DNA of 64,000 nucleotides from Natronospirillum sp965602035 (GTDB lineage Bacteria > Pseudomonadota > Gammaproteobacteria > Pseudomonadales > Natronospirillaceae): NCBI GenBank assembly GCA_965602035.1, contig OZ271919.1:2108001-2172000 (forward strand), written 5' to 3'. A program made the translations under genes and the position numbers. Under the pieces are notes generated by a model that made no database searches, had not been told where the DNA came from, and saw nothing but the letters and a program-made list of their open reading frames with translations. Of the stretch, positions 53,204 through 61,488 are shown in pieces (position 1 is the first letter of the stretch; each line of letters starts with the position of its first letter).

Positions 53204-53586
53204 GACGAGGCCCGGGACCATACAGACCGTACCTGATCCGGCAGCGTCATTGGGTCGAAGGGTTTGAAGATCACGTCAATGGCTCCGAGTGAGCGGTAAT
53301 GCGCCACTTCATGGGGTTGTACCTTGGCGGTCATGAACGCCACCGGGGTGCGCTCGAACCCCGGCACCTCCCGAATGGCCTCCAGCGTGGCCGGCCCGTC
53401 CATACCCGGCATCATGACATCGAGCAGAATCAGTTGAGGTTGTGTTTCCGGCAGCCGGTTCAGCGCCTCTTTCCCACTGGAACAACCGGTAACAGTAAAG
53501 CCACCGAGTTTTTCCAGAGACAGCCGCACAATCACCTGTATATCGGCCTCGTCCTCCACAAAAAGCACTCTGTTGAGTTCTTCCAA
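53200..53586 (-). CDS. stand-alone receiver-domain response regulator
   Basis: A 128-residue CheY-like receiver with the acidic pair EDEAD, phospho-aspartate in LLDVMMPGMDG and the conserved lysine in FKPFDP. It has no output domain, so it probably shuttles phosphate or works through protein contacts. It sits between the HDOD and GGDEF regulators and overlaps the latter by four bases. Confidence 0.9.
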   Translation of the reverse strand: MEELNRVLFVEDEADIQVIVRLSLEKLGGFTVTGCSSGKEALNRLPETQPQLILLDVMMPGMDGPATLEAIREVPGFERTPVAFMTAKVQPHEVAHYRSLGAIDVIFKPFDPMTLPDQVRSVWSRASS

Positions 53587-53614
53587 CGATGTCTCCTCAA
53601 TGGGGGCACAGGGC

Positions 53615-54784
53615 TCATCTCGGCCCGTTACCCGGTAATTGTCGACGCGTCAGTGCATACTCTGACAGACCCGCCTGGCGGGCCAGGCGTTTCATTTCCT
53701 CGGAAACCGCCTCGTTCTGCCCGAGCATACCGGCCAACCGCATGAGCAGCATATCCTGTGTACGATGATCATCCGGTAGCCGATGGGTTGCACCCATCAA
53801 TTCCCGCAACTGCAGTGGCAGTCGCCACCTCACCCTGAGCCGGTTCCCGTATTCCGGCCCCCAGCGTGTGATCAACCGCTCGACAGACTGGCCCTCAACC
53901 GCCCGATAGTGTTCGTCGTACCAGGCGATGGCAGCCAATACCGTCATTTCTCCCAGGTTGTGCAGTAGCCCCGCGGTATAGGCGAGCGCACTGTCGCGGC
54001 CCACTTGGCGGGCCAGGTCACTGGCGGTTTCCGCTACCCGCCGGGACTGTTCGGCAAGTCGTGCCTGCACGGCCGCCAGGGTCTTTGACGGGTACGGCTC
54101 GGGGTTGCCGACACTGAGCGCAAACGCGAGGTTGACCGCCTGGTCGATGCCCATAACAGCGATGGCATCGCGCAATACGGAAATAGACCGCCCGCTGCCT
54201 CGGTAGAGCATCTGATTCGCGGACCGAACCAGCCGTTCGGTAAGGCCGGCATGCGCCTGCCACTTGTGCTCCAGTTCGACCGCAGACAGCGAACGCAGCG
54301 TCTCGTAGTTGTCGGTGGCGGCGAAACGGGCTGCCCGGTCCGGTATTTCCTCAAGCACAGCGTCGATGTCCGCCAGCCAGTCGGCAATGGGCACCGGCGC
54401 CGAATCTGCCTGAGCGGGTTGGGTACTCATATAGGGGCGGAGTCGCTCCAGCAGCGCCGCCGGTGTAAATGGCTTGGTTATGTAGTTGTCCACGCCAAGC
54501 CGGATCATTCGTTCAACCCACTGGCGCGAACTCTGGCCGGTTACCATGAGAATGGTGGCCTTGTCTCCACGGCGGCGCACCGTCTGTACGAGCTCGTCAC
54601 CGGTTTCAGTACCACTGAGCTGCCAGTCGCAGATGATAACCGCCGGGCGCAGGCGCCACCAGAGCTCAACAGCCCCGGCCACCGTATCGGCCCTGTGTAC
54701 CTCTGCGGTGGGTGCCAGCTGTCGGACCAGGGTAGCGATCAGGTCTGTCATCAGAGGGTCGTCCTCAACAATCAGAACATGCAT
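53615..54784 (-). CDS. receiver-HDOD response regulator
   Basis: A 389-residue protein. The N-terminal receiver (MHVLIVEDDPLMTDLIATLV, aspartate in VIICDWQLSGTETGD, lysine in ITKPFTP) is joined to a C-terminal HDOD domain (about 180-370: AIAVMGIDQAVNLAFALSVG, YTAGLLHNLGEMTVLAAIA). HDOD proteins act in signalling, often linked to cyclic di-GMP or motility. ATG 54784 matches the receiver start. It is first in a three-regulator operon that converges on the two-kinase operon. Confidence 0.85.
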   Translation of the reverse strand: MHVLIVEDDPLMTDLIATLVRQLAPTAEVHRADTVAGAVELWWRLRPAVIICDWQLSGTETGDELVQTVRRRGDKATILMVTGQSSRQWVERMIRLGVDNYITKPFTPAALLERLRPYMSTQPAQADSAPVPIADWLADIDAVLEEIPDRAARFAATDNYETLRSLSAVELEHKWQAHAGLTERLVRSANQMLYRGSGRSISVLRDAIAVMGIDQAVNLAFALSVGNPEPYPSKTLAAVQARLAEQSRRVAETASDLARQVGRDSALAYTAGLLHNLGEMTVLAAIAWYDEHYRAVEGQSVERLITRWGPEYGNRLRVRWRLPLQLRELMGATHRLPDDHRTQDMLLMRLAGMLGQNEAVSEEMKRLARQAGLSEYALTRRQLPGNGPR

Positions 54785-54909
54785 AGACCGGTTTCTGCCC
54801 TCCCGGGGTCGCCTTCGAAAGTCGCGCGCAGCCGCGTCAGCCTGACGGTATTGCGGTGATAGTGTAAGCCATCCTGCTATCGGCATTCACGCCGATTCTT
54901 TGTATTCAA

Positions 54910-54960
54910 TGTGCATTTGATCACACGGGCTATTGCGAATACCGAGATTAATCCTAAACT
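54910..54960 (+). promoter_or_regulatory. candidate CRP-like site and promoter before the LiaF-like gene
   Basis: TGTGC-ATTTGA-TCACA (54910-54925) differs at one base from the CRP pattern TGTGA-N6-TCACA. TTGCGA-N16-TAAACT (54933-54960) downstream is a plausible promoter. The spacing of the site to the expected start is about -50, which is not a standard CRP position. Confidence 0.35.
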
Positions 54961-54996
54961 GAGGCTTCAGCATCACCGAGCACTCCGGAGATTTCC

Positions 54997-55662
54997 GTGC
55001 AAAAACTCTCATCGCGATCCCTCTTTGGTGGCGGCCTCGTTGCTGTGGGTGGCCTGCTTCTCCTCGACGCCCTCAATCTGGTCGATGTCTCGGGGCTTGT
55101 TAACAACTGGGGCTCGCTGCTGGTGATCGCCGTGGGCCTGATCAGTCTGGTAAGCAACCCCCGGGCCTTCGTTATGCCGGTCGCGATTACATTGGTAGGC
55201 GTGTTGCTCCTGCTGAACTCGCTGGGTGTCATCAACGTAAACATCTGGCAGTTAATCGTGCCCATCGCCATCATCGGATTCGGTCTGTCCATTCTGATGA
55301 AACGCTCCAGGAGCGGCGGCACGACGGTGACAGACGAGGAAATAAAGGCGACAGTGCTGTTTTCGGGGCTTGAACTGCACAACACAACTGACCACTTCAA
55401 AGGCGGCGCTATAACGGCCCTTTTCGGCGGTGCCGAGATCGACCTACGCCATGCAAAACTGCAGGGAGAAACCACGATTGACCTGTTTGTCGCGTTCGGT
55501 GGGGTCGAGCTCAGGGTTCCGGAAGAATGGGATATTCACTTCTCAGGCATTCCCATTTTCGGCGGTATTGAAGACGGCAGCCGAAAGCCGCAGGCCGAGA
55601 ACCCGCCGCGACTCAACCTGAAAGGCACCTGCCTGTTCGGCGGTGTGGAAATCAAGAATTAA
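54997..55662 (+). CDS. LiaF-like / cell-wall-active antibiotic response membrane protein
   Basis: A 221-residue membrane protein. Four hydrophobic segments fill residues 8-105 (LFGGGLVAVGGLLLLDAL, LLVIAVGLISLV, VMPVAITLVGVLLLLNSL, LIVPIAIIGFGLSILM), the DUF5668-type part. The C-terminal beta-solenoid-like region has LFGGAEIDLRHAKLQG, VAFGGVELRVPEEW and LFGGVEIKN, as in LiaF. The start is GTG 54997 with GGAG upstream. In Gram-negatives its role is unclear, perhaps envelope-stress sensing. Confidence 0.82.
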   Translation: MQKLSSRSLFGGGLVAVGGLLLLDALNLVDVSGLVNNWGSLLVIAVGLISLVSNPRAFVMPVAITLVGVLLLLNSLGVINVNIWQLIVPIAIIGFGLSILMKRSRSGGTTVTDEEIKATVLFSGLELHNTTDHFKGGAITALFGGAEIDLRHAKLQGETTIDLFVAFGGVELRVPEEWDIHFSGIPIFGGIEDGSRKPQAENPPRLNLKGTCLFGGVEIKN

Positions 55663-55671
55663 CGGTCTGAC

Positions 55672-56904
55672 TCATGCTGAGTGGCGTCCCGCAACCTGGC
55701 GCTCCAGAACCCGTCGAAGGGGCGTTTCAGTTGTGCTCGGGTACGCCCGATTCAGTTCGACAGTGTCGCAGCCCTGGAATTGGCAGAATTCAGCCATCGC
55801 CTCGGCAAACGCGACGAACAGGGCGTCGGCATCGTATCCATGCCGTTCAAAGTGCAGAGACACAATCTCCAGATGGCGGGAAGCGCGGTGGGCCTTGCAG
55901 TCCATACGACCAATAAACTGATCCCGATAGAGCAGCGGCAGGGAAAAGTACCCATAGCGTCGCTTTGAGGCGGGCAGATAGCACTCTATCTGGTAGTCGA
56001 ACTGGAACAGTGCTCGCAGGCGCTCACGCTGAATCACCGTATTGTCAAACGGCGACAGTATCCGCACCTGGTTCCTCACCGGTGCCACGGGAGCCTCCAA
56101 CATGGCGGGTTCCGCCAGAAACCGTTCGCCGCTCGGCACCTGAACCTGAACCAGCTCCCCGGTAGCGAGCCGCTGCGAAACCAGCGCACTGACCGCGTCA
56201 CGCAAAGGCGCATTGCGGCGTAGATAGGTGACGCCCTTCTGCGAAACCAACCCATGACATCGAAGCTGTTGGTCCAACAGGTGTAAAGCAAACTCCTCGG
56301 AAGTCGGCATTGTGGTATCCACATCCGATGGCAGCACCCGCTCGGTGAGATCGTAGGTTTTCTGGAACCCGTCCCGGTCGCTTACCATGAGGTCACCGCG
56401 CATGTACATGTGCTCGAGCGCTTTTTTGGCCGGCTTCCAGTCCCACCAGCCATCGGTTTTCCGCGCGCTGGTTTCAAGATCCCGGGCCCGCAGCGGCCCT
56501 TCCCGATAGATCCGGTCGTACAACCTGGCCATCAGGTTGGCGTCCGGCGGGCGGAACCAGTGTACCTGGCCATCCCGGATCGCCTGTTTGTAGGGCAATG
56601 AGTACCGGAAATCCTCAATTGGAAGAAACGCCGCTGCGTGGGCCCAGTACTCAAAAATCGACCGATTGCGCAGCAGGCGATTGGTCATTTCCGGGTCGAA
56701 CCCGGGGACACGTGAGAAAAGCACATGATGGTGCGCTCTCTCCACCACAGAGATTGTGTCGATCTGAACGTACCCGAGGTGCCCTATGGTTTTTTGAGCG
56801 CCGGACAGGCCGCGCCCGAACGGCTTTGCATGGAGCAGGCCCTGAGCCCGCAGTGCAATCCGGCGGAGCCGGGCCTGGTCACGTATAGTGCGAATTTGGA
56901 TCAT
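55672..56904 (-). CDS. ycaQ: YcaQ-type winged-helix DNA glycosylase
   Basis: A 410-residue protein of the HTH_42/YcaQ family, matching E. coli YcaQ in length. It excises bases in DNA interstrand crosslinks. Recognisable parts are the N-terminal helix LRRIALRAQGLLHAKPFGRG, HLGYVQIDTISVVERAHHHVLFSRVPG, and the C-terminal LFQFDYQIECYLPASKRRYG. ATG 56904 gives the standard start. It lies downstream of the thiopurine methyltransferase gene, probably in one transcript. Confidence 0.88.
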   Translation of the reverse strand: MIQIRTIRDQARLRRIALRAQGLLHAKPFGRGLSGAQKTIGHLGYVQIDTISVVERAHHHVLFSRVPGFDPEMTNRLLRNRSIFEYWAHAAAFLPIEDFRYSLPYKQAIRDGQVHWFRPPDANLMARLYDRIYREGPLRARDLETSARKTDGWWDWKPAKKALEHMYMRGDLMVSDRDGFQKTYDLTERVLPSDVDTTMPTSEEFALHLLDQQLRCHGLVSQKGVTYLRRNAPLRDAVSALVSQRLATGELVQVQVPSGERFLAEPAMLEAPVAPVRNQVRILSPFDNTVIQRERLRALFQFDYQIECYLPASKRRYGYFSLPLLYRDQFIGRMDCKAHRASRHLEIVSLHFERHGYDADALFVAFAEAMAEFCQFQGCDTVELNRAYPSTTETPLRRVLERQVAGRHSA

Positions 56905-56935
56905 ATCCAGCTCGGCAATTCCGACGGCGCCGACA

Positions 56936-57571
56936 TCATGGGTTTCGCAACAACCATACGGTTTCAGCAACCCGGCCACCATTGAACCCGCCTGCCATCT
57001 CCGCGCCCTCGAGGCACTCGACCTCGTAGTAGTCGCGGTACAGCTGCTTCACTTCAGCCGCCTCAATGGAAAACGGCGGCCCATTGATCAGCCCGTCTTC
57101 GTACTCGAAACAGATGAGCAGCTGTGGCGCCCTGTGTGTGATCCGAGCCAGATGCTCTGCATACACCGGCCTCAACTCTTCAGGCAGCGCAACCAGGGCC
57201 GCCCGGTCGTAAACCGCGTCTACCGGGCCAAGTGTCTCGGCCGACAGATCAAAGAAGTCGCCGACATAGAGCTCAACCCCCTCGCCGGCGTAACGGGTGA
57301 GCGACCCGACCGGATCAATAAGCGGGCTGATTTCGTGCTCATCAAACCACTCTCTGACCGCCTTCTCGCTGAGCTCAGACCCCACGACACGATAACCTTT
57401 TCCCAGCAACCAGCCGATATCGCCGGTCTTGCCACAGAGCGGCAGAAACAGACGAGCCCCTTTCTCCAGGCTCAGAGACCCGAGCCATTTGGCCAGCAAC
57501 GGGTTCCCCCGGGGCTGATGAAATCCGATTTCCTCCGAATCCCACTTCCTGAGCCAGAAATCCGCATCCAC
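56936..57571 (-). CDS. thiopurine S-methyltransferase family protein
   Basis: A 211-residue class I methyltransferase of the bacterial TPMT family, which methylates selenium, tellurium and thiopurine substrates. It has WDSEEIGFHQPRGNPLL, the SAM motif FLPLCGKTGDIGWLLGKGY and VDAVYDRAALVALPEELR. I start at GTG 57571 (GGAGAG eight bases before), which gives the family start VDADFW; GTG 57580 is the alternative. It is upstream of ycaQ by 31 bp. Confidence 0.87.
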   Translation of the reverse strand: MDADFWLRKWDSEEIGFHQPRGNPLLAKWLGSLSLEKGARLFLPLCGKTGDIGWLLGKGYRVVGSELSEKAVREWFDEHEISPLIDPVGSLTRYAGEGVELYVGDFFDLSAETLGPVDAVYDRAALVALPEELRPVYAEHLARITHRAPQLLICFEYEDGLINGPPFSIEAAEVKQLYRDYYEVECLEGAEMAGGFNGGRVAETVWLLRNP

Positions 57572-57663
57572 TCCGTACACTCTCCGGCTGCCCGATACCC
57601 GTTAATGTTGCTCCAGACCCGGGTTTTACCCCGGTTACATGGCGTGATATACCTGCACGCATC

Positions 57664-58077
57664 ATGCTGAAAATATCCAATACTGTCGAACTAGGCGAGT
57701 GGGAAATACAGATTTCCCAGATTCGCGCCCAGGGCGCCGGCGGCCAGAACGTGAACAAGGTTGCCTCGGCTGTGCACCTGCGTTTCGACATTCCCGGCTC
57801 AAGCCTGCCCGCGTTTTATAAGGAACGCCTGATGGCGCTGTCCGACCAACGGATCAGCAATGAAGGCGTGGTCATCATCAAGGCGCAGTCCCACCGCACA
57901 CTGGAACTGAACAAGGAAGACGCGCTGCAACGCCTGAAAGCACTGATACTCTCGGCGACACAACAACAGAAACGCCGCCGGCGGACTCGCCCGACGCGCG
58001 CATCACAACGGCGGCGGGTCGACCGAAAAACGCGGCACGGCCGAACCAAGGCTCTGAGAGGGCGTGTCAACCTGTAG
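57664..58077 (+). CDS. arfB: alternative ribosome-rescue factor ArfB
   Basis: A 137-residue ArfB (YaeJ) peptidyl-tRNA hydrolase. The catalytic GGQ is in GAGGQNVNKVASAVHLRF, and the basic tail (RRRRTRPTRASQRRRVDRKT) enters the empty mRNA channel of stalled ribosomes. Length is typical. The ATG is at 57664. It is divergent from the TPMT gene. Confidence 0.95.
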   Translation: MLKISNTVELGEWEIQISQIRAQGAGGQNVNKVASAVHLRFDIPGSSLPAFYKERLMALSDQRISNEGVVIIKAQSHRTLELNKEDALQRLKALILSATQQQKRRRRTRPTRASQRRRVDRKTRHGRTKALRGRVNL

Positions 58078-58115
58078 CCGCAGGCGGCGCGCACGCCTCA
58101 ACCCATCGATTCGTG

Positions 58116-58448
58116 CTAAGCCGCACGCGGTGCAAACATGATGATGGCCATGCCCGCCAGCGCCACGGCCGACCCGACCAGATCCCAGGTGGTAGGCCGT
58201 ATGCCATCGACGGCCCACAACCAGAGGATCGCTGAGAATATGTAAACGCCACCATAGGCGGCGTAAACACGCCCGGCGGCCGTTGGGTGCAATGTGAGCA
58301 GCCAGGCGAATGCCGCCAGACACAATGCCGATGGCAGCAGCAACACTATGGATTTGCCCTCACGCAGCCACAGGTAGGCCAGATAACAACCCGCTATTTC
58401 GGCCAGCGCCGTCACCAGGAAAAGACCAACTGTTCTCAACTCATGCAA
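58116..58448 (-). CDS. ynfA: YnfA-family small multidrug-resistance-like membrane protein
   Basis: A 110-residue protein with four spans: LFLVTALAEIAGCYLAYLWL, IVLLLPSALCLAAFAWLL, YAAYGGVYIFSAILWLW and LVGSAVALAGMAIIMF. The YAAYGGVY segment marks the YnfA/UPF0060 family. The start is TTG 58448, with GGAGG nine bases before it; the longer frame is not conserved. It is the third gene of a leftward GGCT-GFA-ynfA group. Confidence 0.88.
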   Translation of the reverse strand: MHELRTVGLFLVTALAEIAGCYLAYLWLREGKSIVLLLPSALCLAAFAWLLTLHPTAAGRVYAAYGGVYIFSAILWLWAVDGIRPTTWDLVGSAVALAGMAIIMFAPRAA

Positions 58449-58538
58449 TGGGTTCTGCCTCCAATTCAGGAATACCGCCAGGAAAGTGCAGCCAGCGGGT
58501 ACCGGAGCCGATGGCCGCAACGGTCCGCCGTCCGGTTG

Positions 58539-59051
58539 TCATCGCCCTATCGCCATGGCCAGGCGGGCAGCGAGGAGCTTGCCGATGAACCGCAGCGGGA
58601 AACGGCGGTAGGTCGGCACATCGGTCGGTGCCGGAAACCCCTCGGGCATAAACCGGGTCTGAATGCGCAGTTCCAAGGGCGGTGCATTAGAGCCGACACG
58701 TGCCCGATAAATCGAGAACCAGTGTCCCTTTCTGAAATCGAGATACATGGCAGTGTTGCAGCAGGTCGCGACCATTCGACGGGTGGGCGTACGGGGCTTG
58801 AGCTTATGGGCGTCCAGGCGTTCCGCCCCACGGCGGACCTGAACCCGGTCTTTCCGAAAGAGCAGAAACTCGGTGGCACCGTCCGATTCCAGAACACGCG
58901 AGGCGTCCGGCAGCGCTTCAATTTTGCGGGCGGCGGCCTGGCAATCGTCACAGTAGCAGGCAGCACCGATGATCGGAGGGCCGGTCATTTCGATTTCCAC
59001 CTGGCCACAGGTACACCGTGCCACCAGAACGTTCTTAGCCTTCGTCGTCAT
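58539..59051 (-). CDS. GFA/DUF6151-like zinc-binding protein
   Basis: A 170-residue protein related to the glutathione-dependent formaldehyde-activating (GFA) fold. Zinc-type cysteines are in RCTCGQVEIEM and CYCDDCQAA, and later CCNTAMYLD. It is cytoplasmic. The ATG at 59051 overlaps the stop of the upstream cyclotransferase gene (TAATG) and has GGAGAG before it, so the two are coupled. Catalysis of formaldehyde adducts is uncertain; some relatives lack it. Confidence 0.7.
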   Translation of the reverse strand: MTTKAKNVLVARCTCGQVEIEMTGPPIIGAACYCDDCQAAARKIEALPDASRVLESDGATEFLLFRKDRVQVRRGAERLDAHKLKPRTPTRRMVATCCNTAMYLDFRKGHWFSIYRARVGSNAPPLELRIQTRFMPEGFPAPTDVPTYRRFPLRFIGKLLAARLAMAIGR

Positions 59052-59473
59052 TAGTCTCTCCGTAACCACGTGTCACTCGGCGCCAGAAAATCGCCAGAGG
59101 CGATCTTCCGAAGCCTGTCGGTAGAGCGGTTATACAGATAAACCCAAGCCCGGCAAACCGTGCCGTTCTCCAATAAAACGTCCTGCCTGCGCCGAACGTA
59201 TTCGGTCGGTTTGGGAAAGCCGGGCCCGCATCCTTCATACTGGTCAAGGGTGGGCAACACCCGTTTCGGTGAGCGCAGCGCATAAACGTCGCCGGTCACG
59301 GCCTCTTCAGGGTCATCCGATGGCACTACGCCGGGGTAACCCGCCACCTGGTAGAGTCGCCCCTGATATCTGCCCTGTGCCACATGGTCCGCGTGCCTCG
59401 AGAGAAGGCGGGCCATGTCACCCTTTACGGCGCGCCGGAGCGTGCCATATACAAATATCAGCTCGCCTCTCAT
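59051..59473 (-). CDS. gamma-glutamylcyclotransferase family protein
   Basis: A 140-residue GGCT/AIG2-fold protein. It has the N-terminal substrate loop VYGTLRRA (YGTL motif), VTGDVYALRSPKRVLPTLD and the catalytic-type glutamate in DQYEGCG. It may cleave gamma-glutamyl amines or peptides. This is the last recognisably chromosomal gene before the cassette array. Confidence 0.85.
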   Translation of the reverse strand: MRGELIFVYGTLRRAVKGDMARLLSRHADHVAQGRYQGRLYQVAGYPGVVPSDDPEEAVTGDVYALRSPKRVLPTLDQYEGCGPGFPKPTEYVRRRQDVLLENGTVCRAWVYLYNRSTDRLRKIASGDFLAPSDTWLRRD

Positions 59474-59605
59474 GTTCTACCCGACCCACCTTACCAAATG
59501 AATACTAAATGGCGTCGATACGCCGACCATCTACGGTTAACGTTATCCAACGAGAATATCACTTGCCATATTTGTCCTCCGCTCTACTTACGCATACCAG
59601 TTTTA

Positions 59606-60160
59606 TTACGACCCGTTGCTCTCAGCCAATTCACAGATCCTGATTGCCGAGCGTTGGTTGCGAGCTGTTGCTACTACACCCAAAACCTTCTCTGCGTTGG
59701 CAGCCAGCTTTGAACGGCCGATGCCGTTCGGAGCGAACATATAAAACACATTGCCTATAACGGCGCATTCCTCCTCGTTGGCAGCCAAATGCTGTGCCTG
59801 TGTTAAAGCCGCTTGATTGGGAGTGCTCTCAAGGAAGTAAAAATGTACTCGATTGTCCTCTACTTCTCGCGCGGAGTAGGGGTTTTGTTCAATCGCTCTT
59901 CGCAGTTGACCTAAAGTTAGAACCTGGACGGATGGCTCGAAACCGTGGCTCGCCTTAATGCAGGAAGAAATGTCTGAAGCGAGAGTTGCTCGATCTTGTT
60001 CTTCGGATTCAAAAACGACATTCCCACTTTGAATGTAGGTGCGAACGTTCATAAAGCCATGGCTTTCCAAAGCGTCCCGCAATTCCTTCATTGGCAGCGT
60101 GTTTTTCCCGCCAACGTTGATGCCCCGTAGAAGCGCAATGTAAGTACGCAGGTGATTCAT
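59606..60160 (-). CDS. DUF1697 family protein (cassette gene)
   Basis: A 184-residue DUF1697 protein: TYIALLRGINVGGKNTLPM, YIQSGNVVFESEEQ, and a C-terminal GRSKLAANAEKVLGVVATAR. The family is common in integron cassettes and has no known function. ATG 60160 with a weak AGGA 12 bases before. It is the leftmost unit; no complete attC follows its stop, although a GTTGGAT core (R'-like) occurs about 50 bases downstream. Confidence 0.85.
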   Translation of the reverse strand: MNHLRTYIALLRGINVGGKNTLPMKELRDALESHGFMNVRTYIQSGNVVFESEEQDRATLASDISSCIKASHGFEPSVQVLTLGQLRRAIEQNPYSAREVEDNRVHFYFLESTPNQAALTQAQHLAANEEECAVIGNVFYMFAPNGIGRSKLAANAEKVLGVVATARNQRSAIRICELAESNGS

Positions 60161-60327
60161 TATTGTTTAGTCCTGCTGCACCGCGCTTTTCTTCAGCAGC
60201 CAAAGCTTGCTGGCGAGTCTTTTGCGCCTATTGCAAAAGCCATGACAGTACGACTTGATCCGACTGCAAGGCTCTATCAGCCTCGAATGATGATGCAATT
60301 CAAGAATCTTCGCGGTGCTTAACCGCC
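60161..60327. other. spacer between DUF1697 and DUF1801 units, no intact attC
   Basis: A GTTAAGC core (60317-60323 on the minus strand) lies four bases after the DUF1801 stop inside GCGGT-N5-ACCGC, and CTTTTGC-N7-GCAAAAG (60219-60239) is another dyad. Neither forms a full attC with paired R''/L'' and L'/R' sites. The site may have decayed or been deleted. Confidence 0.4.
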
Positions 60328-60699
60328 CTACATCCATCTAGCGTCATTCTCGCGCACGTCCTTGACCCGGAACTGTGCAATTTTTCGGATCAGAGCCTCA
60401 GGGATGGGCTTGTCGTACGAGATTTGGAGAGTTCCCTTCCCAGTCTTGTGGTTTGCAAGCTCGTCACGGAAAGGCTCCATCGCTGCCGGCGTAGGTGCGA
60501 AATTGATATGCTCCTTGTGCGCGGAGAACGCAAACAGGATTCGACGCTCTTCAAACACCGGGCTGCCCCACTTGATGGCCTCCGTTGCCTCGGGAGCCAA
60601 CCGTTTCAATAGTGCGTGCAAGTCACGCAGATGCCCTTGCGCCTGCGAAGGCGCAGTTTCGATGTACTCCTCGATTGTGGTTGGACGCTTGTTCGACAC
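60328..60699 (-). CDS. DUF1801 family protein (cassette gene)
   Basis: A 123-residue DUF1801/YdhG-like protein: TIEEYIETAPSQAQGHLRDL, EAIKWGSPVFEERRILFAFS, HINFAPTPAAMEPF and LQISYDKPIPEALIRKIAQF. The fold is SCP2/frataxin-like in relatives; function unknown. Start GTG 60699 with GGAGGA eight bases upstream. Normal length. Confidence 0.85.
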   Translation of the reverse strand: MSNKRPTTIEEYIETAPSQAQGHLRDLHALLKRLAPEATEAIKWGSPVFEERRILFAFSAHKEHINFAPTPAAMEPFRDELANHKTGKGTLQISYDKPIPEALIRKIAQFRVKDVRENDARWM

Positions 60700-60763
60700 T
60701 CGCTGTCTCCTCCTTGGCGGCTCCCGGATAAACGGCTAAATATCTCGGTATGCATTTTCGCGC

Positions 60764-60820
60764 ACCTAACGCAGAAGGCAGCGGCGCCCGTTAGCGCGTC
60801 CGCTGGCCTGACTTGTTAGC
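60764..60820 (-). repeat. attC site 5 (short type)
   Basis: On the minus strand it runs from CTAACAAGTC to CTGCGTTAGG, with AGGCCAGCG pairing with CGCTGCCT inside. R'' and R' cores (TAACAA, GTTAGG) fit the attC pattern. It contains the stop codon of the antitoxin gene at 60791. Confidence 0.8.
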
Positions 60821-61093
60821 AGAAACGTCCTTGAGGCCGCCTGAGACATACTTGTGCAGGACACTGGAAACCAGGGACTGGTAAGGGAGCCCCTCTTCCA
60901 GTGCTCGGCGCTGAAGTGCCTCCAGGTCGCGACTGGAGATACGGATATTGATCCGCTTATCTTTCTTGAACGTTTCTTCCGCTGCCTTCGTCAGGTACTC
61001 CCGACGATCGGCATCCAGATCTGACTCGAACTCTCCGGATTCGTAAGCCTCCAGCAGCTCTTGCTCTTCCGGATCTAATTTGGTCTTGGCCAT
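60791..61093 (-). CDS. antitoxin of BrnT-like toxin (ribbon-helix-helix type)
   Basis: A 100-residue acidic-headed protein (DPEEQELLEAYESGEFESDL) with a C-terminal DNA-binding part (INIRISSRDLEALQRRALEE, YQSLVSSVLHKYVSG), the pattern of antitoxins paired with BrnT toxins. It begins one base after the toxin stop, so both are co-translated. The tail runs into the attC site, so the last 10 residues are encoded by attC. Confidence 0.82.
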   Translation of the reverse strand: MAKTKLDPEEQELLEAYESGEFESDLDADRREYLTKAAEETFKKDKRINIRISSRDLEALQRRALEEGLPYQSLVSSVLHKYVSGGLKDVSANKSGQRTR

Positions 61094-61094
61094 G

Positions 61095-61367
61095 CTACCC
61101 CCCTAGAAATGTCTTGGTGGCCTTGCGACTGGGAATGACCGTTTTGAGAAAGATCTCTCGATCAGTCTCGACGTACGGCACCAACCAGGCGTAATCGTCA
61201 ATCCGAACCACCAGCAATCGTTGATTCGGGTACTTGTCCTTATTGGGGTGAGGTCCATCATCAAGTAAACCACCAGACTGAAGAGCAAAGAGAACATCTT
61301 CGAAGGACACTCCGCGCTCGCTCATCAACTGCTGATTCTTTTCAGCATTCCAGTTAATTTGCTTCAT
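61095..61367 (-). CDS. BrnT-like ribonuclease toxin
   Basis: A 90-residue BrnT/RelE-like toxin: WNAEKNQQLMSERGVSFEDV, NKDKYPNQRLLVVRIDDYAW and ETDREIFLKTVIPSRKAT. It is expected to cleave RNA and be held inactive by the following antitoxin. ATG at 61367. It precedes its antitoxin, the usual BrnTA order. No strong promoter was seen in the 38-base gap to the next attC. Confidence 0.8.
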   Translation of the reverse strand: MKQINWNAEKNQQLMSERGVSFEDVLFALQSGGLLDDGPHPNKDKYPNQRLLVVRIDDYAWLVPYVETDREIFLKTVIPSRKATKTFLGG

Positions 61368-61405
61368 GGGGGAAGCCTAGCAGAGTGTGTGCCTATTGGC
61401 ATCTT

Positions 61406-61480
61406 GCTAACGCCGAGCACAGCGGCGCGAGTTTACGAGCGTCCGGCGGTCGCAGGCCGCGAACTGCTGCGGCTTGTTAC
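61406..61480 (-). repeat. attC site 4 (long type)
   Basis: On the minus strand it starts GTAACAAGCCGC and ends CGGCGTTAGC. The roughly 75-bp imperfect palindrome is nearly the same as the sites at 62724 and 63580, with an identical central block starting AGCACAGCGGCGCGAG on the plus strand. Confidence 0.88.
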
Positions 61481-61488
61481 ACTTGGTC

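Noticed and set aside
60009..60203. 64-codon frame upstream of DUF1697 in another frame
   Set aside because: Mostly overlaps DUF1697 and has no family match.
60219..60239. CTTTTGC-N7-GCAAAAG as an attC site
   Set aside because: Too short and without the R''/R' cores TAACAA and GTTRRRY.
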